Shown piece by piece: positions 1 to 8,800 of a DNA stretch of 64,000 nucleotides. The translations under genes and the position numbers were made by a program. Under the pieces are notes generated by a model that did no database searches, was not told the origin of the DNA, and was given only the letters and a program-made list of their open reading frames with translations. This stretch comes from Alphaproteobacteria bacterium (GTDB lineage: Bacteria > Pseudomonadota > Alphaproteobacteria > Sphingomonadales > JAKSBY01). The first letter of the stretch is position 1; the number at the start of each line of letters is the position of its first letter. Location: the NCBI GenBank assembly GCA_021774625.1, contig JAJFIV010000034.1:1-64000 (forward strand). The letters run 5' to 3'.

Positions 1-291
1 GCCAGCGCCGGCCGAACCGGAAGAGCGGTCGACCTTCAATCCCGCAATCTCCCCCTGCAGCGCCCCGATCAGAGATAAAGCCTCCTCCAGACGGCGCTCC
101 AAATCATCAACCCGCGACCCCGTAACTTCCTGCGATTGGGCAAAGGAGGGGTTGGCCAGACAAAAAGCGAGAGCCAGCAGTTTTGCATAGCGCCTTGGGC
201 GGGGGATTGGTCCGGTTGCGAAACAGGAGGACCGTGGGCTGAGCGGGCGAAAGTCCGCACGCTTTCTTTTTAACATCAAATTTGATTTCAT
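1..291 (-). CDS. YbgF/CpoB-like periplasmic coiled-coil protein, N-terminal part (runs off left edge)
   Basis: Open reading frame of 97 codons on the minus strand, continuing past base 1. A basic N-terminus leads into a hydrophobic stretch and a signal-peptidase-like site (LANPSFA-Q, about residue 52). After it comes a short heptad-like helix (VDDLERRLEEALSLIGALQGEIAGL) and a Ser/Gly-rich linker. This order (signal peptide, short coiled coil, linker) matches the trimerising N-terminus of YbgF/CpoB, the periplasmic TPR partner of Tol-Pal. The TPR part would lie outside the window, so the family call is inference. The ATG at 291 has no clear Shine-Dalgarno and gives an unusually long pre-signal segment; an ATG at 267 is an alternative start. 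Confidence 0.5.
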   Translation of the reverse strand, partial: MKSNLMLKRKRADFRPLSPRSSCFATGPIPRPRRYAKLLALAFCLANPSFAQSQEVTGSRVDDLERRLEEALSLIGALQGEIAGLKVDRSSGSAGAG

Positions 292-331
292 AAGGGTTGC
301 CTGATGGTTGGTGTGAAAAATCTTTGTGGGA

Positions 332-796
332 TCAGGAGATGTCCCGCTGAATATTGGGCGGGTTTTTGAGAATGCGCCTGATCCGGCTTAAAAGGCGGTC
401 GGCGGAAATGGGTTTGGCCAGCAATTCGTTGACGCCAACCTTGCGCGCTTCCACCACATTTTCATATTCTGTATGGCCCGTGAGCATGATGACGGGGACG
501 AAGGGGTTGGGGCTGTCCTTGGCTGTCCGCAGCATCTGGACAAATTCAAGACCGTCGATGGGGCTCATTTTAAGATCGGTTATGATAATATCGGCGGTGA
601 AGTTTCGCAGCATTTCCAGGGCCGCGGCGCCTTCCGGCGCCTCCCGGACCTGCGAGATGCCAAGCCCGCGCAGGATCTGTTTGACCAGCAGCCGCATGGA
701 CATGCTGTCCTCAACAATAAGAATCTGCAGGGACGAGAGGTCAAATTCAGCCTCTTTTCTGTTCCCGCTGCGGGATGTTTTGTCTAATGTCAGCAT
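332..796 (-). CDS. CheY-like single-domain response regulator
   Basis: 154-residue protein made of one receiver domain after a short (about 20-residue) leader. Visible hallmarks are the acidic pair in ILIVEDS, the phospho-acceptor Asp74 in IIITDLKM, the Thr of MLTGH and the Lys of LLAKPIS. There is no output domain, so it probably acts by protein-protein contact, as in chemotaxis or phosphorelay regulators. I chose the ATG at 796 because GGGAAA lies just upstream and the receiver follows directly; the frame is open upstream but that part has low-complexity composition. No kinase lies next to it, so its partner is unknown. Confidence 0.85.
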   Translation of the reverse strand: MLTLDKTSRSGNRKEAEFDLSSLQILIVEDSMSMRLLVKQILRGLGISQVREAPEGAAALEMLRNFTADIIITDLKMSPIDGLEFVQMLRTAKDSPNPFVPVIMLTGHTEYENVVEARKVGVNELLAKPISADRLLSRIRRILKNPPNIQRDIS

Positions 797-1021
797 AACT
801 ATTTTCCCGATTGGGCGCCGCTGCGGCCATTGGTTATGTTCGTGCAGCAAAACCGATGGGGGGTATGCCGCAGCAGCGCAGCACAATATATATTATAAGT
901 AGTATTAATGGGCAGTTAATGAAACTTATGAGAGTAGTTCTGTGTCATCCGCCCGGCATTAATCGTTGCTTTTGACAGCCGCGCCGGTAAGGTTGCTGGG
1001 GCTGCAAACTGGAGGATACTT

Positions 1022-1435
1022 ATGCCGTCTTTTCACCTTGCATTTCCGGTAAATGACCTCGGTAAAGCGCATATATTTTATCATGACCTTCTTGGCTGTC
1101 CCTTAGGCCGCACAAGTGACCGCTGGATTGACCTTAATTTTTTTGGCCACCAGATCACGGCGCATTTGCGGTCAAATGAGGAAGAGCCTGCCGACACCAA
1201 TGCCGTTGACGGCGAGCAGGTGCCGGTCCGGCATTTTGGGGCTATTCTGGACTGGGATGACTGGGAGGCCTTATCCGAGAAGCTGAAAGCGGCCGGGGCC
1301 GACTTCATCATTCAGCCGCGCGTACGGTTCCGCGGAAAGGCCGGAGAACAGGGCACATTTTTCGTTCGCGATCCGTCCGGCAACGCTCTGGAGTTCAAAA
1401 CCTTCCGGGACCCGACGCAAATTTTTGCAAAATAG
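1022..1435 (+). CDS. VOC-family (glyoxalase/dioxygenase fold) protein
   Basis: 137 residues with the paired beta-alpha-beta-beta-beta pattern of the vicinal-oxygen-chelate superfamily. It starts FHLAFPVNDLGKAHIFYHDLLG, typical of the first module, and ends DPSGNALEFKTF, typical of the second. Likely metal ligands are His5, the His in HQITAHL and the Glu of ALEFKTF. The family includes glyoxalases, extradiol dioxygenases and resistance proteins, so the substrate cannot be named. The stop codon lies about 10 bases before the SDR start, so the two are probably co-transcribed. Confidence 0.8.
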   Translation: MPSFHLAFPVNDLGKAHIFYHDLLGCPLGRTSDRWIDLNFFGHQITAHLRSNEEEPADTNAVDGEQVPVRHFGAILDWDDWEALSEKLKAAGADFIIQPRVRFRGKAGEQGTFFVRDPSGNALEFKTFRDPTQIFAK

Positions 1436-1445
1436 GGGTGGGCCC

Positions 1446-2204
1446 ATGATTTCTTTAAAAGGCCAGGTGATTTTACTGACCGGGGCGTCCCGGGGCATCG
1501 GCGCGGCGACGGCTGAGGTGCTGCTGACGGCCGGCGCGGACGTGATCCTGCATTATAACAGCGGTCAGGGTAAAGCTGCGGCTTTGCTGGAACAGTATGG
1601 CGAACAACGCTGCTGTCTGATCAGGGCTGATCTGGCGCGAACGGAGGATGTCGACCAGCTATGGCGGGCGGCTCTCGACTGGAAAGGGCAGCTGGACGGA
1701 ATTGTCAACAATGCTGCGGTCATGCTTGCCGCCGCGCCGGAAGATTCCCTGGAAGACTGGCGGGCGGACTGGCGGAAAACCCTGAATGTCAATGTCGGGG
1801 CCGTTGCTGATCTTTGCCGTTACGCCATCCGTCATTTTAAGGAAAACGGCGGCGGCAGCATGGTCAATATCGCGAGTCGCGCGGCCTTTCGGGGCGACCT
1901 GCCCGGCTCCTTTCATTATGCGGCTTCAAAGGGCGCGGTGGTGGCGCTGACCCGCTCCATCGCCAAGGGCTATGCGGAAGAAGGGATCTATGCCTATGCG
2001 GTCGCTCCCGGCTGGGTCGGCACGGATCGTATCCAGCCGATGCTTGATACGCCCGGCAATGAATTCATGTTGAAAGAAGTGCCCATGGGAGCAGCGGCGC
2101 CGCCGGAACAGGTGGGGAATATTGTGGCATTCCTGCTGTCAGGCCTTGCCACCCACGCCACCGGCGCGACGTTCGATATTAACGGCGCTTCCTATTTTCA
2201 TTGA
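1446..2204 (+). CDS. Short-chain dehydrogenase/reductase
   Basis: 252-residue classical SDR. Cofactor motif TGASRGIG lies near residue 12, then NNAA, and the catalytic Tyr/Lys in YAASKGA. The sequence after the active site (VAPGWVGTD) and the C-terminus (DINGASYFH) are typical of the family. The start at 1446 is preferred over an upstream in-frame ATG at 1425 because GGGGTGG sits just before it and the TGASRGIG motif is then at its usual distance. It follows the VOC gene closely, so a shared small-molecule substrate is possible but unproven. Confidence 0.9.
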   Translation: MISLKGQVILLTGASRGIGAATAEVLLTAGADVILHYNSGQGKAAALLEQYGEQRCCLIRADLARTEDVDQLWRAALDWKGQLDGIVNNAAVMLAAAPEDSLEDWRADWRKTLNVNVGAVADLCRYAIRHFKENGGGSMVNIASRAAFRGDLPGSFHYAASKGAVVALTRSIAKGYAEEGIYAYAVAPGWVGTDRIQPMLDTPGNEFMLKEVPMGAAAPPEQVGNIVAFLLSGLATHATGATFDINGASYFH

Positions 2205-2342
2205 TCGAAAGCTTGCGCTGTCAGGCGTTGCTCACCATATATTGACCATAAGTGACAAGACCTGATGTGCTTTCTGTTTGAATTCCTGCTATGATGCCCT
2301 TAATGCAAAGGGCAGGAGCCACGTTTTTATAAGGGACAGGTT

Positions 2343-3035
2343 ATGGAAAAAATCAGTACTATTGTCTTGGCGGCAGCGACTTTTACTTTAGTGGCGGGGG
2401 CTTCGGCCTATCAGGGCGCTTCGGATCGTTCGTTCGGCGTCTCCGTCAATTATTCGGACTCCCTGCAAGGGGTGATTGAGAAAGTGAATGACGTCGAGCA
2501 GGAACGCGAGATGTATTTCCGGGAATATCGCGACGATCAGCGCCATCCGGTCCGGACCGTCCGGCGTTTCGCCCGCATCCATTTTCCCAATGTAAAATGG
2601 GCCGGTGAAACCATGGTGCCGGATCTGGAAAATTATACCGTTGATGCGCTTTTGGGCGCCATGATCGCAGAGAATTTAAAGAATGCGGCGCCGGCGAATT
2701 ACAACAATTCGGTCCGGGTGACCATCAAGCGGTTAAAGGTTGCCAATCATTCGGTGGCGCGGCTGAGAAGTTCGCACAGCTACGCCGTTGGCACGGTCGA
2801 CGAAGTCAGCCCCGCGGGCCAGGTTGTCCGCAGCTTTAAGGTGAGCGCCAATCTTTCCCCCAATTTTACCAATGACCCCAATTATGACGGGCCTGATTTT
2901 GCCTTTGAGGATACCGATGAAGTGAACCGTGTCGGGCCGGTTCTGGCGCAGTTCGCCGAGGATTGCGTTGAAAAGCTGTTTCCCGGCGAAAAGGTCGCCG
3001 GGCCCATCCTGGTCGGAAGGCATTTCTACCGCTAG
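2343..3035 (+). CDS. Exported protein of unknown function
   Basis: 230 residues with a clear Sec signal peptide (MEKISTIVLAAATFTLVAGASA, cleavage about residue 22). The mature part is mixed alpha/beta with charged helices and no motif I recognise. Its one Cys in DCVEKLF lies near the C-terminus. A good Shine-Dalgarno (AGGGACAGG) precedes the ATG. It stands alone and is followed by a hairpin terminator at 3083-3109. Probably periplasmic; I cannot assign a function. Confidence 0.7.
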   Translation: MEKISTIVLAAATFTLVAGASAYQGASDRSFGVSVNYSDSLQGVIEKVNDVEQEREMYFREYRDDQRHPVRTVRRFARIHFPNVKWAGETMVPDLENYTVDALLGAMIAENLKNAAPANYNNSVRVTIKRLKVANHSVARLRSSHSYAVGTVDEVSPAGQVVRSFKVSANLSPNFTNDPNYDGPDFAFEDTDEVNRVGPVLAQFAEDCVEKLFPGEKVAGPILVGRHFYR

Positions 3036-3082
3036 CGAGGTGGAACTGAAGCAGGACAGAAAATAGAATATAAACGAATGGA

Positions 3083-3115
3083 AAAGGGGGTGGCTTGGCC
3101 GCTCCCTTTATTCAT
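3083..3115 (+). terminator. Rho-independent terminator between convergent genes
   Basis: Twelve-base arms (3083-3094 and 3098-3109) pair with two G-U wobbles around a 3-base loop, followed by a T-rich stretch. The reverse reading also ends in T's, so it may stop transcription from both the upstream (+) gene and the small (-) gene that ends at 3116. Confidence 0.7.
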
Positions 3116-3463
3116 TCATTCATTAATGGCCTTGACCAGGGCCGGGAATTCTTTGGCAAATCTCGGGCAGCCGCCGGCAGGCTCCTTTGAGCTTGAGATG
3201 TTGAAGCTGCTGGTAAAACCGATCCGGGCGACCACCAGACCCACATCATCATCCGTTTGCGACGCAATCAGCGCCTGGGCGCGGTCAATATAATTTTCGA
3301 CCAGATCCGCTTCCAGTTTGCAGAATGTTGCCGCGCCGGCGATAGCGCCTGTGCGCGCGGCGAACTGGTTGGCGTCCGCCTTGGCCGTGTCCTGGCCGAA
3401 TGCCGGCAGCGCTACCGGCAGCAGCAGGACAGTGATCAGTATAAAATAAACCCGCATAGACAT
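3116..3463 (-). CDS. Small exported protein of unknown function
   Basis: 115 residues starting MSMRVYFILITVLLLPVALPAFGQ, a signal peptide with cleavage near residue 24. The mature 90-residue domain is largely helical, with two cysteines (TFCKLE and GGCPRF) that could form a disulfide in the periplasm. GGGATCA precedes two closely spaced ATGs (3463 and 3457) and either could be used. An ORF start at 3523 is less likely because it puts 20 polar residues ahead of the signal peptide. No family recognised. Confidence 0.65.
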   Translation of the reverse strand: MSMRVYFILITVLLLPVALPAFGQDTAKADANQFAARTGAIAGAATFCKLEADLVENYIDRAQALIASQTDDDVGLVVARIGFTSSFNISSSKEPAGGCPRFAKEFPALVKAINE

Positions 3464-3650
3464 TGATCCCGTTTGATTCTGTATCAAAATTAACCTGTTA
3501 ACCGTGTCCCGGCAAGAATTCATCTTGCGATCTGAAGAAATTGTTATCGGCGAATGTGAACTTTTCAGGGAAGACGCCGGCGAAGGGAAATCCCGTCAGG
3601 ACCGTATAAAGCAATAGTGGCGGTGAAAAACAACCGAATTGGAGAAAAGA

Positions 3651-4121
3651 ATGAAGAATTTAAATTTATTGGCAACCGTCGCCCTGGGTGTGGCGCTTTA
3701 CAACCCCTCTTTCGCTCAGGAGGAGACGGAACGGGACCACCCCCGCCGTGGACATATGCTGGAAAAACTGGATGCCAATGGCGATCAGGCCATCGATGAA
3801 GGCGAATTTCTGGCCATGGGCGCCGACCGGTTTCAGAAAGCTGATCTGAACGGGGATGGCGCGGTGACCGCGGAAGAGGCCGAACAGGCCGCCTATGCCG
3901 CGATGGAAGCCCGGATCAGGGAGCGGATCGCCAGGCAGGTCGCCCGCCGCATGGAACGGCTGGATGCCAACGGCGATGGCCGGATCAGCCGGGAAGAAAG
4001 TGAAGCCGGATCCAGGGAACGCTTTGCCCATATGGACCGCAACGATGATGGCGTTCTGAACCGGGATGACCGGCGGCACGGAAAACACAGCAGGCGCCAC
4101 AAGGACCGCAATAAAGATTAA
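3651..4121 (+). CDS. Secreted EF-hand calcium-binding protein
   Basis: 156 residues: signal peptide MKNLNLLATVALGVALYNPSFA-Q, then four EF-hand loops of the DxNxDGxIxxxE type (DANGDQAIDEGE, DLNGDGAVTAEE, DANGDGRISREE and the looser DRNDDGVLNRDD). The loops come in two pairs separated by an Arg/Glu-rich helix, followed by a basic His/Arg/Lys tail. Known EF-hand families of this kind bind Ca2+ in the periplasm; the role here is unknown. The ATG at 3651 follows GGAGAAAAG at ideal spacing; an in-frame TTG at 3639 is not needed. Confidence 0.85.
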   Translation: MKNLNLLATVALGVALYNPSFAQEETERDHPRRGHMLEKLDANGDQAIDEGEFLAMGADRFQKADLNGDGAVTAEEAEQAAYAAMEARIRERIARQVARRMERLDANGDGRISREESEAGSRERFAHMDRNDDGVLNRDDRRHGKHSRRHKDRNKD

Positions 4122-4142
4122 TGTTTCCCCCTAACCGACTTG

Positions 4143-4172
4143 GCCCGGCTTCACCGCCGGGCTTTTCTTTTT
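4143..4172 (+). terminator. Rho-independent terminator after the EF-hand gene
   Basis: Perfect 7-bp stem GCCCGGC / GCCGGGC with a 6-base loop, followed directly by TTTTCTTTTT. It lies 22 bases after the stop codon of the EF-hand gene. Confidence 0.9.
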
Positions 4173-4282
4173 GAGGAAACCACTGCCGGCATAAAAAATA
4201 GCGGGATACATGTTGAAGGCATCCGGGAATAACGTAAACGGATGCAAAGGGTTGCATTGAACGAATAAGTGTGATCGGCGTA

Positions 4283-6349
4283 TTACCGGCTGTGCTGGCC
4301 GTTTCTCAGCAGGTTGTTCAGACTGGGTGGGGTGTCGTCTTTACCCATAAGGCGGGCGTAGGCCGTGGCGCCTTCAAGCACCCGTTGAATATAATCGCGG
4401 GTTTCCGAATAGGGGATCGTCTCAACCCAGTCGACCGGGTCAATATCCGGGTTGCGCGGGTCGCCATAATCTCTGATCCAGCGCCCGACCGGGCCGGGAC
4501 CGGCATTATAGGCGGCCAGCGCAAGGATGTATGAGCCGCGATAGTCTGTGATCACTTCAGCAAAATGGACACTGCCCAGCACCATGTTATAGGCGCCGTC
4601 CCGGGTCAGTTGGGCTTTGTTATAGGGATAGGAAATCTGCCGGGCGACTCGTTTGGCCGTCGCCGGAGTCAGTTGCATCAGCCCAAGCGCGCCTTTTGCG
4701 CTGACCGCCTGAATATCGAAGGCGCTTTCCTGCCGGGTGATGGCAAGGATGATATTTTTGGCAAGCTTGGCGTCGTCGGGAATGACCAGCATCGGATAAT
4801 TATGGTCATCCAGCGTGACTCCGTCGCGGGCTGCCGCTTTGGCCGCCATCAGTTCGATATCCGGCCGGTCCAGGGTCCGTCCCAGTTCGGCGGTCAGTTT
4901 CTGGTCAAGGGTGGTTGCGGCGGTGCTGGCCAGGTGCGCTACAAACGGGCGCAGTTCGTGATTAGCCCTGACAGTGGCAAGGTCCATGGTCAGCCGGACC
5001 AGCGGCTTTGCCAGAAATAACTGACGGTCGGCATCTGACGGTTCCGTAATCACCGGCTGCGGCGGTGCGGGCAGCCCGAGATGTTCCGCGGCCAGTTGAC
5101 CGTAATAATAACCCGCGTGGCGGGCGGCTTCGGTATACCAGCGGTTTGCCTCTTCCGGATTTCCCAGTGCTTCCGCCGACCGGCCCAGCCAATAGGCGGC
5201 ACGCGACAGACTGACCGGATAGCGGACAGCTTCATGAACATTCCTGAAATGCTGAAAAGCGGCGTCCGGCCGGTCCAGAAAACGCAGCGCCAGCCAACCC
5301 GCCAGCCATTCGGCGTCGGCAAAATCAGCCCGGCGGCGCAGCGGCAGATCCTCCGCCTCATCGGCAATCGCCGCTTCGAGAATTTTATGATCCCGCGCCA
5401 GCCGGTAGGCATCCCGGTAGCGCTTTTCCTTCAGCGAACGGCGGGAGGAAAGATGCCGCTCCCGCCACCACCGGTCGGGCCGCAGAATAGCGCCGCCGTC
5501 AATATCGGTTGAAAGCAGCAGATCCCGGGCCCCGTCCTGCTTACCCTTGACACGGCGCCAATAGACCCGGTCATAGACCAGCCCGGCATCGGCGACAAGG
5601 TGGGGAGGCACCGCGGCGACCCGGCTGTCCACATCCCAGGCGAACGCGATCAGGGCGTTGCGGGCGTTGGCAAGTTTTTGTTCCTCTTCCGGCAGACGGG
5701 AAATGAGGCGGACAGCGGGCCCGCGCGAACGATTCCAGAAAAAATGGTTGATGCGCGCCCGGTGATCGTCAAGGCTCAAAATGCTGGGATAAGAGCGTAA
5801 AATGCGCCGTTCCTCGGCCAGGGTCAGATTGGCGGTCACCCAGCCCTGTTTCAGGAAATGGGTACCTGGTTCGCTGTTTCCGTCGGCCATCAGCACTTCG
5901 GCATAGCGGATCATGCCTTTGCCGGTAACGGGCGGATTGTTATTAAACCAGTCAAGGACGGCATCATTGGCGGTGTCCGCATTGATGGCTTCCTCCGCCC
6001 GCCGGCGCAGCAGGTCCAGGCCGGGCCAGTCCGGATGGCCGGCGATGAAATCACGGATTTCCGTAAAGGGGAGGCGGCCGCCTTTTACCCGGTAGGCGGC
6101 CCAGCGAAGCGTGTCCTTCAGGCCGGGCCGGTCATAGATGCGGACCTTTGCCAGGGCATCCGAAAGCCGGGCCCTTCTGGCGTCCTTAAAGGCCTCGGTG
6201 AAAGCCTGTTTTTCCGCATTGGTGAACGGCTGGCCGGTATGGGTTTCGGCGGCGCTGGCCACCGGCGGGGAAGTAACATCCGCATGTGCAGATACTGCGC
6301 CAGACAAAAGCGCAAGACAAAGTCCCCCGGAAACGATAAATTTTATCAT
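4283..6349 (-). CDS. slt: Soluble lytic murein transglycosylase (Slt70-like)
   Basis: 688-residue exported enzyme that cleaves the glycan strands of peptidoglycan, forming 1,6-anhydromuramic ends. A signal peptide (KFIVSGGLCLALLSGAVSAHA) is followed by a long alpha-helical superhelix and a C-terminal SLT domain. The catalytic Glu is about residue 541 in TRQESAF, followed by GALGLMQLTPATA and AAYNAGPG, all diagnostic. The ATG at 6349 is used; an in-frame GTG two codons upstream is the alternative. It is divergent from dapA, the order commonly found in Alphaproteobacteria. A second, distinct lytic transglycosylase lies at 61524-63341. Confidence 0.93.
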   Translation of the reverse strand: MIKFIVSGGLCLALLSGAVSAHADVTSPPVASAAETHTGQPFTNAEKQAFTEAFKDARRARLSDALAKVRIYDRPGLKDTLRWAAYRVKGGRLPFTEIRDFIAGHPDWPGLDLLRRRAEEAINADTANDAVLDWFNNNPPVTGKGMIRYAEVLMADGNSEPGTHFLKQGWVTANLTLAEERRILRSYPSILSLDDHRARINHFFWNRSRGPAVRLISRLPEEEQKLANARNALIAFAWDVDSRVAAVPPHLVADAGLVYDRVYWRRVKGKQDGARDLLLSTDIDGGAILRPDRWWRERHLSSRRSLKEKRYRDAYRLARDHKILEAAIADEAEDLPLRRRADFADAEWLAGWLALRFLDRPDAAFQHFRNVHEAVRYPVSLSRAAYWLGRSAEALGNPEEANRWYTEAARHAGYYYGQLAAEHLGLPAPPQPVITEPSDADRQLFLAKPLVRLTMDLATVRANHELRPFVAHLASTAATTLDQKLTAELGRTLDRPDIELMAAKAAARDGVTLDDHNYPMLVIPDDAKLAKNIILAITRQESAFDIQAVSAKGALGLMQLTPATAKRVARQISYPYNKAQLTRDGAYNMVLGSVHFAEVITDYRGSYILALAAYNAGPGPVGRWIRDYGDPRNPDIDPVDWVETIPYSETRDYIQRVLEGATAYARLMGKDDTPPSLNNLLRNGQHSR

Positions 6350-6484
6350 GTTCACTGCCGTTATTTGGATATCATCCTATATAAAGTCGCCTCTGTCCGC
6401 CAGTCGTTCTCTTTGACAAAAACGTGATTTGTATTAGTGTGCGCAAAATACAGGCCATGTCTATATGGCAGAAGGATAGCACCA

Positions 6485-7375
6485 ATGTTTAAAGGCTCCA
6501 TTACCGCGCTGGTCACGCCCTTCCGGGAGGGTCATGTGGATGACAAGGCGTATCAGACTTTCGTTGACTGGCAGGTCAGGGAAGGTTCTCACGGTCTTGT
6601 GCCGTGCGGGACGACCGGGGAATCCGCAACCCTGAGCCATGGCGAACATGAACGGGTGACGGAGCTGTGTATCGAGGCCGCGGCCGGCCGGGTGCCGGTG
6701 ATCGCCGGCTGCGGCTCGAACTCGACCGACGAATGTATCAGCCTGATCCAGCACGCGAAAAAGGCGGGCGCCGACGGCGCGCTGGTGGTGGTGCCTTATT
6801 ACAACAAACCGGGCCAGGAAGGTCTTTACCAGCATTTCAAGGCGGTGCATGACGCCGGTGATCTGCCGGTCATCATTTATAATATTCCCGGCCGCTCGGC
6901 CTCGGATATGTCGGTGGAGACGATGGCGCGGCTTTGGGAACTGCCGAATATTGTCGGCGTGAAGGACGCCACCGGGAATCTTGACCGGGTGGCGTCGCAG
7001 CGCTCGGCCATGGGGCCGGATTTCTGCCAGCTTTCCGGCGAGGATGCGACGGCGCTGGCTTTCAATGCGATGGGCGGCGTCGGCTGCATTTCCGTTTCCG
7101 CCAATGTCGCCCCCAAACTCTGTGCGCAGTTTCAGGACGCCTGTCTCGCCGGTGATTTCGCCGGGGCGCTCACGCTCCAGGATCTGCTTTTGCCCCTTCA
7201 TCGCGCCATGTTTGTTGAACCCAGTCCGGGTCCGGCGAAATTTGGCGTCCATCTTCTGGGCCTGTGCGAACCCGCCCTGCGGCTTCCCATGGTGGAGCCA
7301 AGCGATGCCGGCAAGGCGATTGTAGCGGCGGCTATCGCTAAAGCCGGTCTTGCGCCAGCCCTGATAGAAACCTGA
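6485..7375 (+). CDS. dapA: 4-hydroxy-tetrahydrodipicolinate synthase
   Basis: 296 residues, the usual DapA length. It condenses pyruvate with aspartate semialdehyde in the lysine/diaminopimelate branch that feeds peptidoglycan. Visible active-site residues are the Thr pair in GTTGESATL, the Tyr in VVPYYNKPG, the Arg in YNIPGRSA and the Schiff-base Lys160 in VGVKDATGN. The start at 6485 is supported by AAGGAT eight bases upstream and by the conserved opening [13 protein letters not shown]. An upstream extension to 6437 is not expected. smpB follows after 3 bases. Confidence 0.97.
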   Translation: MFKGSITALVTPFREGHVDDKAYQTFVDWQVREGSHGLVPCGTTGESATLSHGEHERVTELCIEAAAGRVPVIAGCGSNSTDECISLIQHAKKAGADGALVVVPYYNKPGQEGLYQHFKAVHDAGDLPVIIYNIPGRSASDMSVETMARLWELPNIVGVKDATGNLDRVASQRSAMGPDFCQLSGEDATALAFNAMGGVGCISVSANVAPKLCAQFQDACLAGDFAGALTLQDLLLPLHRAMFVEPSPGPAKFGVHLLGLCEPALRLPMVEPSDAGKAIVAAAIAKAGLAPALIET

Positions 7376-7378
7376 CGC

Positions 7379-7864
7379 ATGGCAGGACTGAAGGGGCGGG
7401 CGGCAAGTCTAAAGACTAAGGTCGCTGCGGAAAACCGTAAAGCCCGCCATAATTATTTTATCGAAGATACGATTGAAGCCGGGATCGTTCTGCAGGGGAC
7501 CGAAGTCAAATCGCTGCGCGCCGGTTCTGCGACCATTGCGGAATCCTACGCCGAAGTCAAAGACGGCGAAGTCTGGCTGATCAATGCCCATATTCCGGAA
7601 TTTTCTCACGGCAACCGCAACAACCATGAACCGAAGCGCCCCCGCAAGCTGCTGCTGAAAAAGCGGGAAATCGGCCGCATGCAGGGCGCCGTTCAGCGCC
7701 AGGGCATGACCATTATCCCGCTCAGCCTCTATTTCAACCGGCAGGGCCGCGTCAAGCTGGAGCTGGGACTGGCCAAGGGCAAGAAACTGCATGACAAGCG
7801 GGAAACCCAGAAACAAAAAGACTGGGACCGGCAAAAAGCCCGCCTGCTGAGGGATAAGGGATAA
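7379..7864 (+). CDS. smpB: SsrA-binding protein SmpB
   Basis: 161-residue tmRNA partner for trans-translation and ribosome rescue. Conserved blocks: [41 protein letters not shown], and the basic C-terminal tail [12 protein letters not shown] that enters the ribosomal decoding centre. It begins 3 bases after dapA and is probably translated from the same message. The tmRNA gene itself is not in the window. Confidence 0.97.
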   Translation: MAGLKGRAASLKTKVAAENRKARHNYFIEDTIEAGIVLQGTEVKSLRAGSATIAESYAEVKDGEVWLINAHIPEFSHGNRNNHEPKRPRKLLLKKREIGRMQGAVQRQGMTIIPLSLYFNRQGRVKLELGLAKGKKLHDKRETQKQKDWDRQKARLLRDKG

Positions 7865-7871
7865 AAAAGCG

Positions 7872-7892
7872 CCCTTCGACAGGCTCAGGACG
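7872..7892. repeat. Candidate dispersed repeat (CTTCGACAGGCTCAGGACG)
   Basis: A short imperfectly palindromic sequence right after smpB. I recall this motif as common in intergenic regions of many proteobacterial genomes, but only one copy is obvious in this window, so its status as a repeat here rests on memory, not on counting. Confidence 0.35.
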
Positions 7893-7935
7893 CGCCGGCC
7901 GCGGAAGAGAAAGCTGCCCACGCCAAGCCGATATA

Positions 7936-8316
7936 TTACCCTGACGCCATGGCGTCCCGGACCAGCGCGGTATCGGCATATTGCTGGAATTTCACGATTT
8001 TATTGTCCCGAAATTCGAAAACATGGGCGAAGGCGACGCGCATCTGTTTGCCGGTCTTTTTGAAGGCACCCGTGTAATATCCCTGGGAAATCACATGATC
8101 GCCGGCCGACAGGATTGTATCGGCGGCCGCGGCAAAACCGTCCCAGTCCTCGCCGATGCGCTGGAAAACATTGGCCAGAATCTCTTCCGGTCCGTGATAG
8201 ACGCCGCCATAGGGAAAGCCTTCCATTTCGTGCCATTCCACATCTGGCGCCATGAGGGCGAACAGAGTCTGGATGTCATCATAGGCGGCTTTGATTTTTT
8301 TGGCATTGCTGCTCAT
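7936..8316 (-). CDS. SnoaL-like / NTF2-fold protein
   Basis: 126 residues with the alpha+beta cone pattern of the SnoaL/ketosteroid-isomerase group: an N-terminal helix, then PDVEWHEMEGFPYGGVYHGPEEI, AGDHVISQGYYTGAFKKTGK and a C-terminal AHVFEFRDNKIVKFQQYADT. These proteins include isomerases, cyclases and many with no known reaction; catalytic residues cannot be assigned with confidence. The ATG at 8316 follows AGGAACG; the upstream open frame looks non-coding. Confidence 0.8.
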   Translation of the reverse strand: MSSNAKKIKAAYDDIQTLFALMAPDVEWHEMEGFPYGGVYHGPEEILANVFQRIGEDWDGFAAAADTILSAGDHVISQGYYTGAFKKTGKQMRVAFAHVFEFRDNKIVKFQQYADTALVRDAMASG

Positions 8317-8527
8317 GGCTCGTTCCTGTTTTGGTGATTGGTTTTGAACTCCATCCCGTATCCGTTCTTGTACTATAGCACCCGCCCGGAGAATGTCATC
8401 TTTCCTTATTCGTATGGGTGCGGGGAACGGCAAGTCTGTCATTGCAATGACGCGGCGATTGCGGCAGTTTCCTTTCGGGTCCGTGGCCGTCACGGATGCC
8501 GCTGCTTTTGATGAATTTGGATCCGAC

Positions 8528-8800
8528 ATGAAAACCCTGGTAAAAACCACCAATCCGGCTCTGATTTCCTATCTGGATGCCCTGCTGCGGGGCGAGGGAA
8601 TTGCGGTAGTGATTTTGGACGCCAATGCGAGTATCATCGAGGGCAGCATCGGCATCCTGCCGCGCCGGGTGGCCGTCAGTGACGATGATTATGACCGCGC
8701 TGTTGGTCTCCTGGCGGCGGCGGGATTGGAAGACGAACTTTGTGAGCCGGAAAAACCAGCACAATCAGGCTTTCTCGGGCTCTTCGGGTCCGGACGGTAA
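8528..8800 (+). CDS. DUF2007-family putative signal-transducing protein
   Basis: 90 residues opening MKTLVKTTNPALISYLDALLRGEGI, the ferredoxin-like fold typical of DUF2007, in which members often carry a 'multi-substrate' D-A-N-A-S...G.....PRRVAV pattern seen here. Function is not established. The start at 8528 follows GGATCC with the conserved N-terminus; upstream sequence in frame lacks family similarity. It overlaps the following methyltransferase, an arrangement I recall as common in Alphaproteobacteria. Confidence 0.75.
   Translation: MKTLVKTTNPALISYLDALLRGEGIAVVILDANASIIEGSIGILPRRVAVSDDDYDRAVGLLAAAGLEDELCEPEKPAQSGFLGLFGSGR

Noticed and set aside
6413-6440. Promoter for dapA from TTGACA at 6413
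   Set aside because: No good -10 at correct spacing, so not listed.
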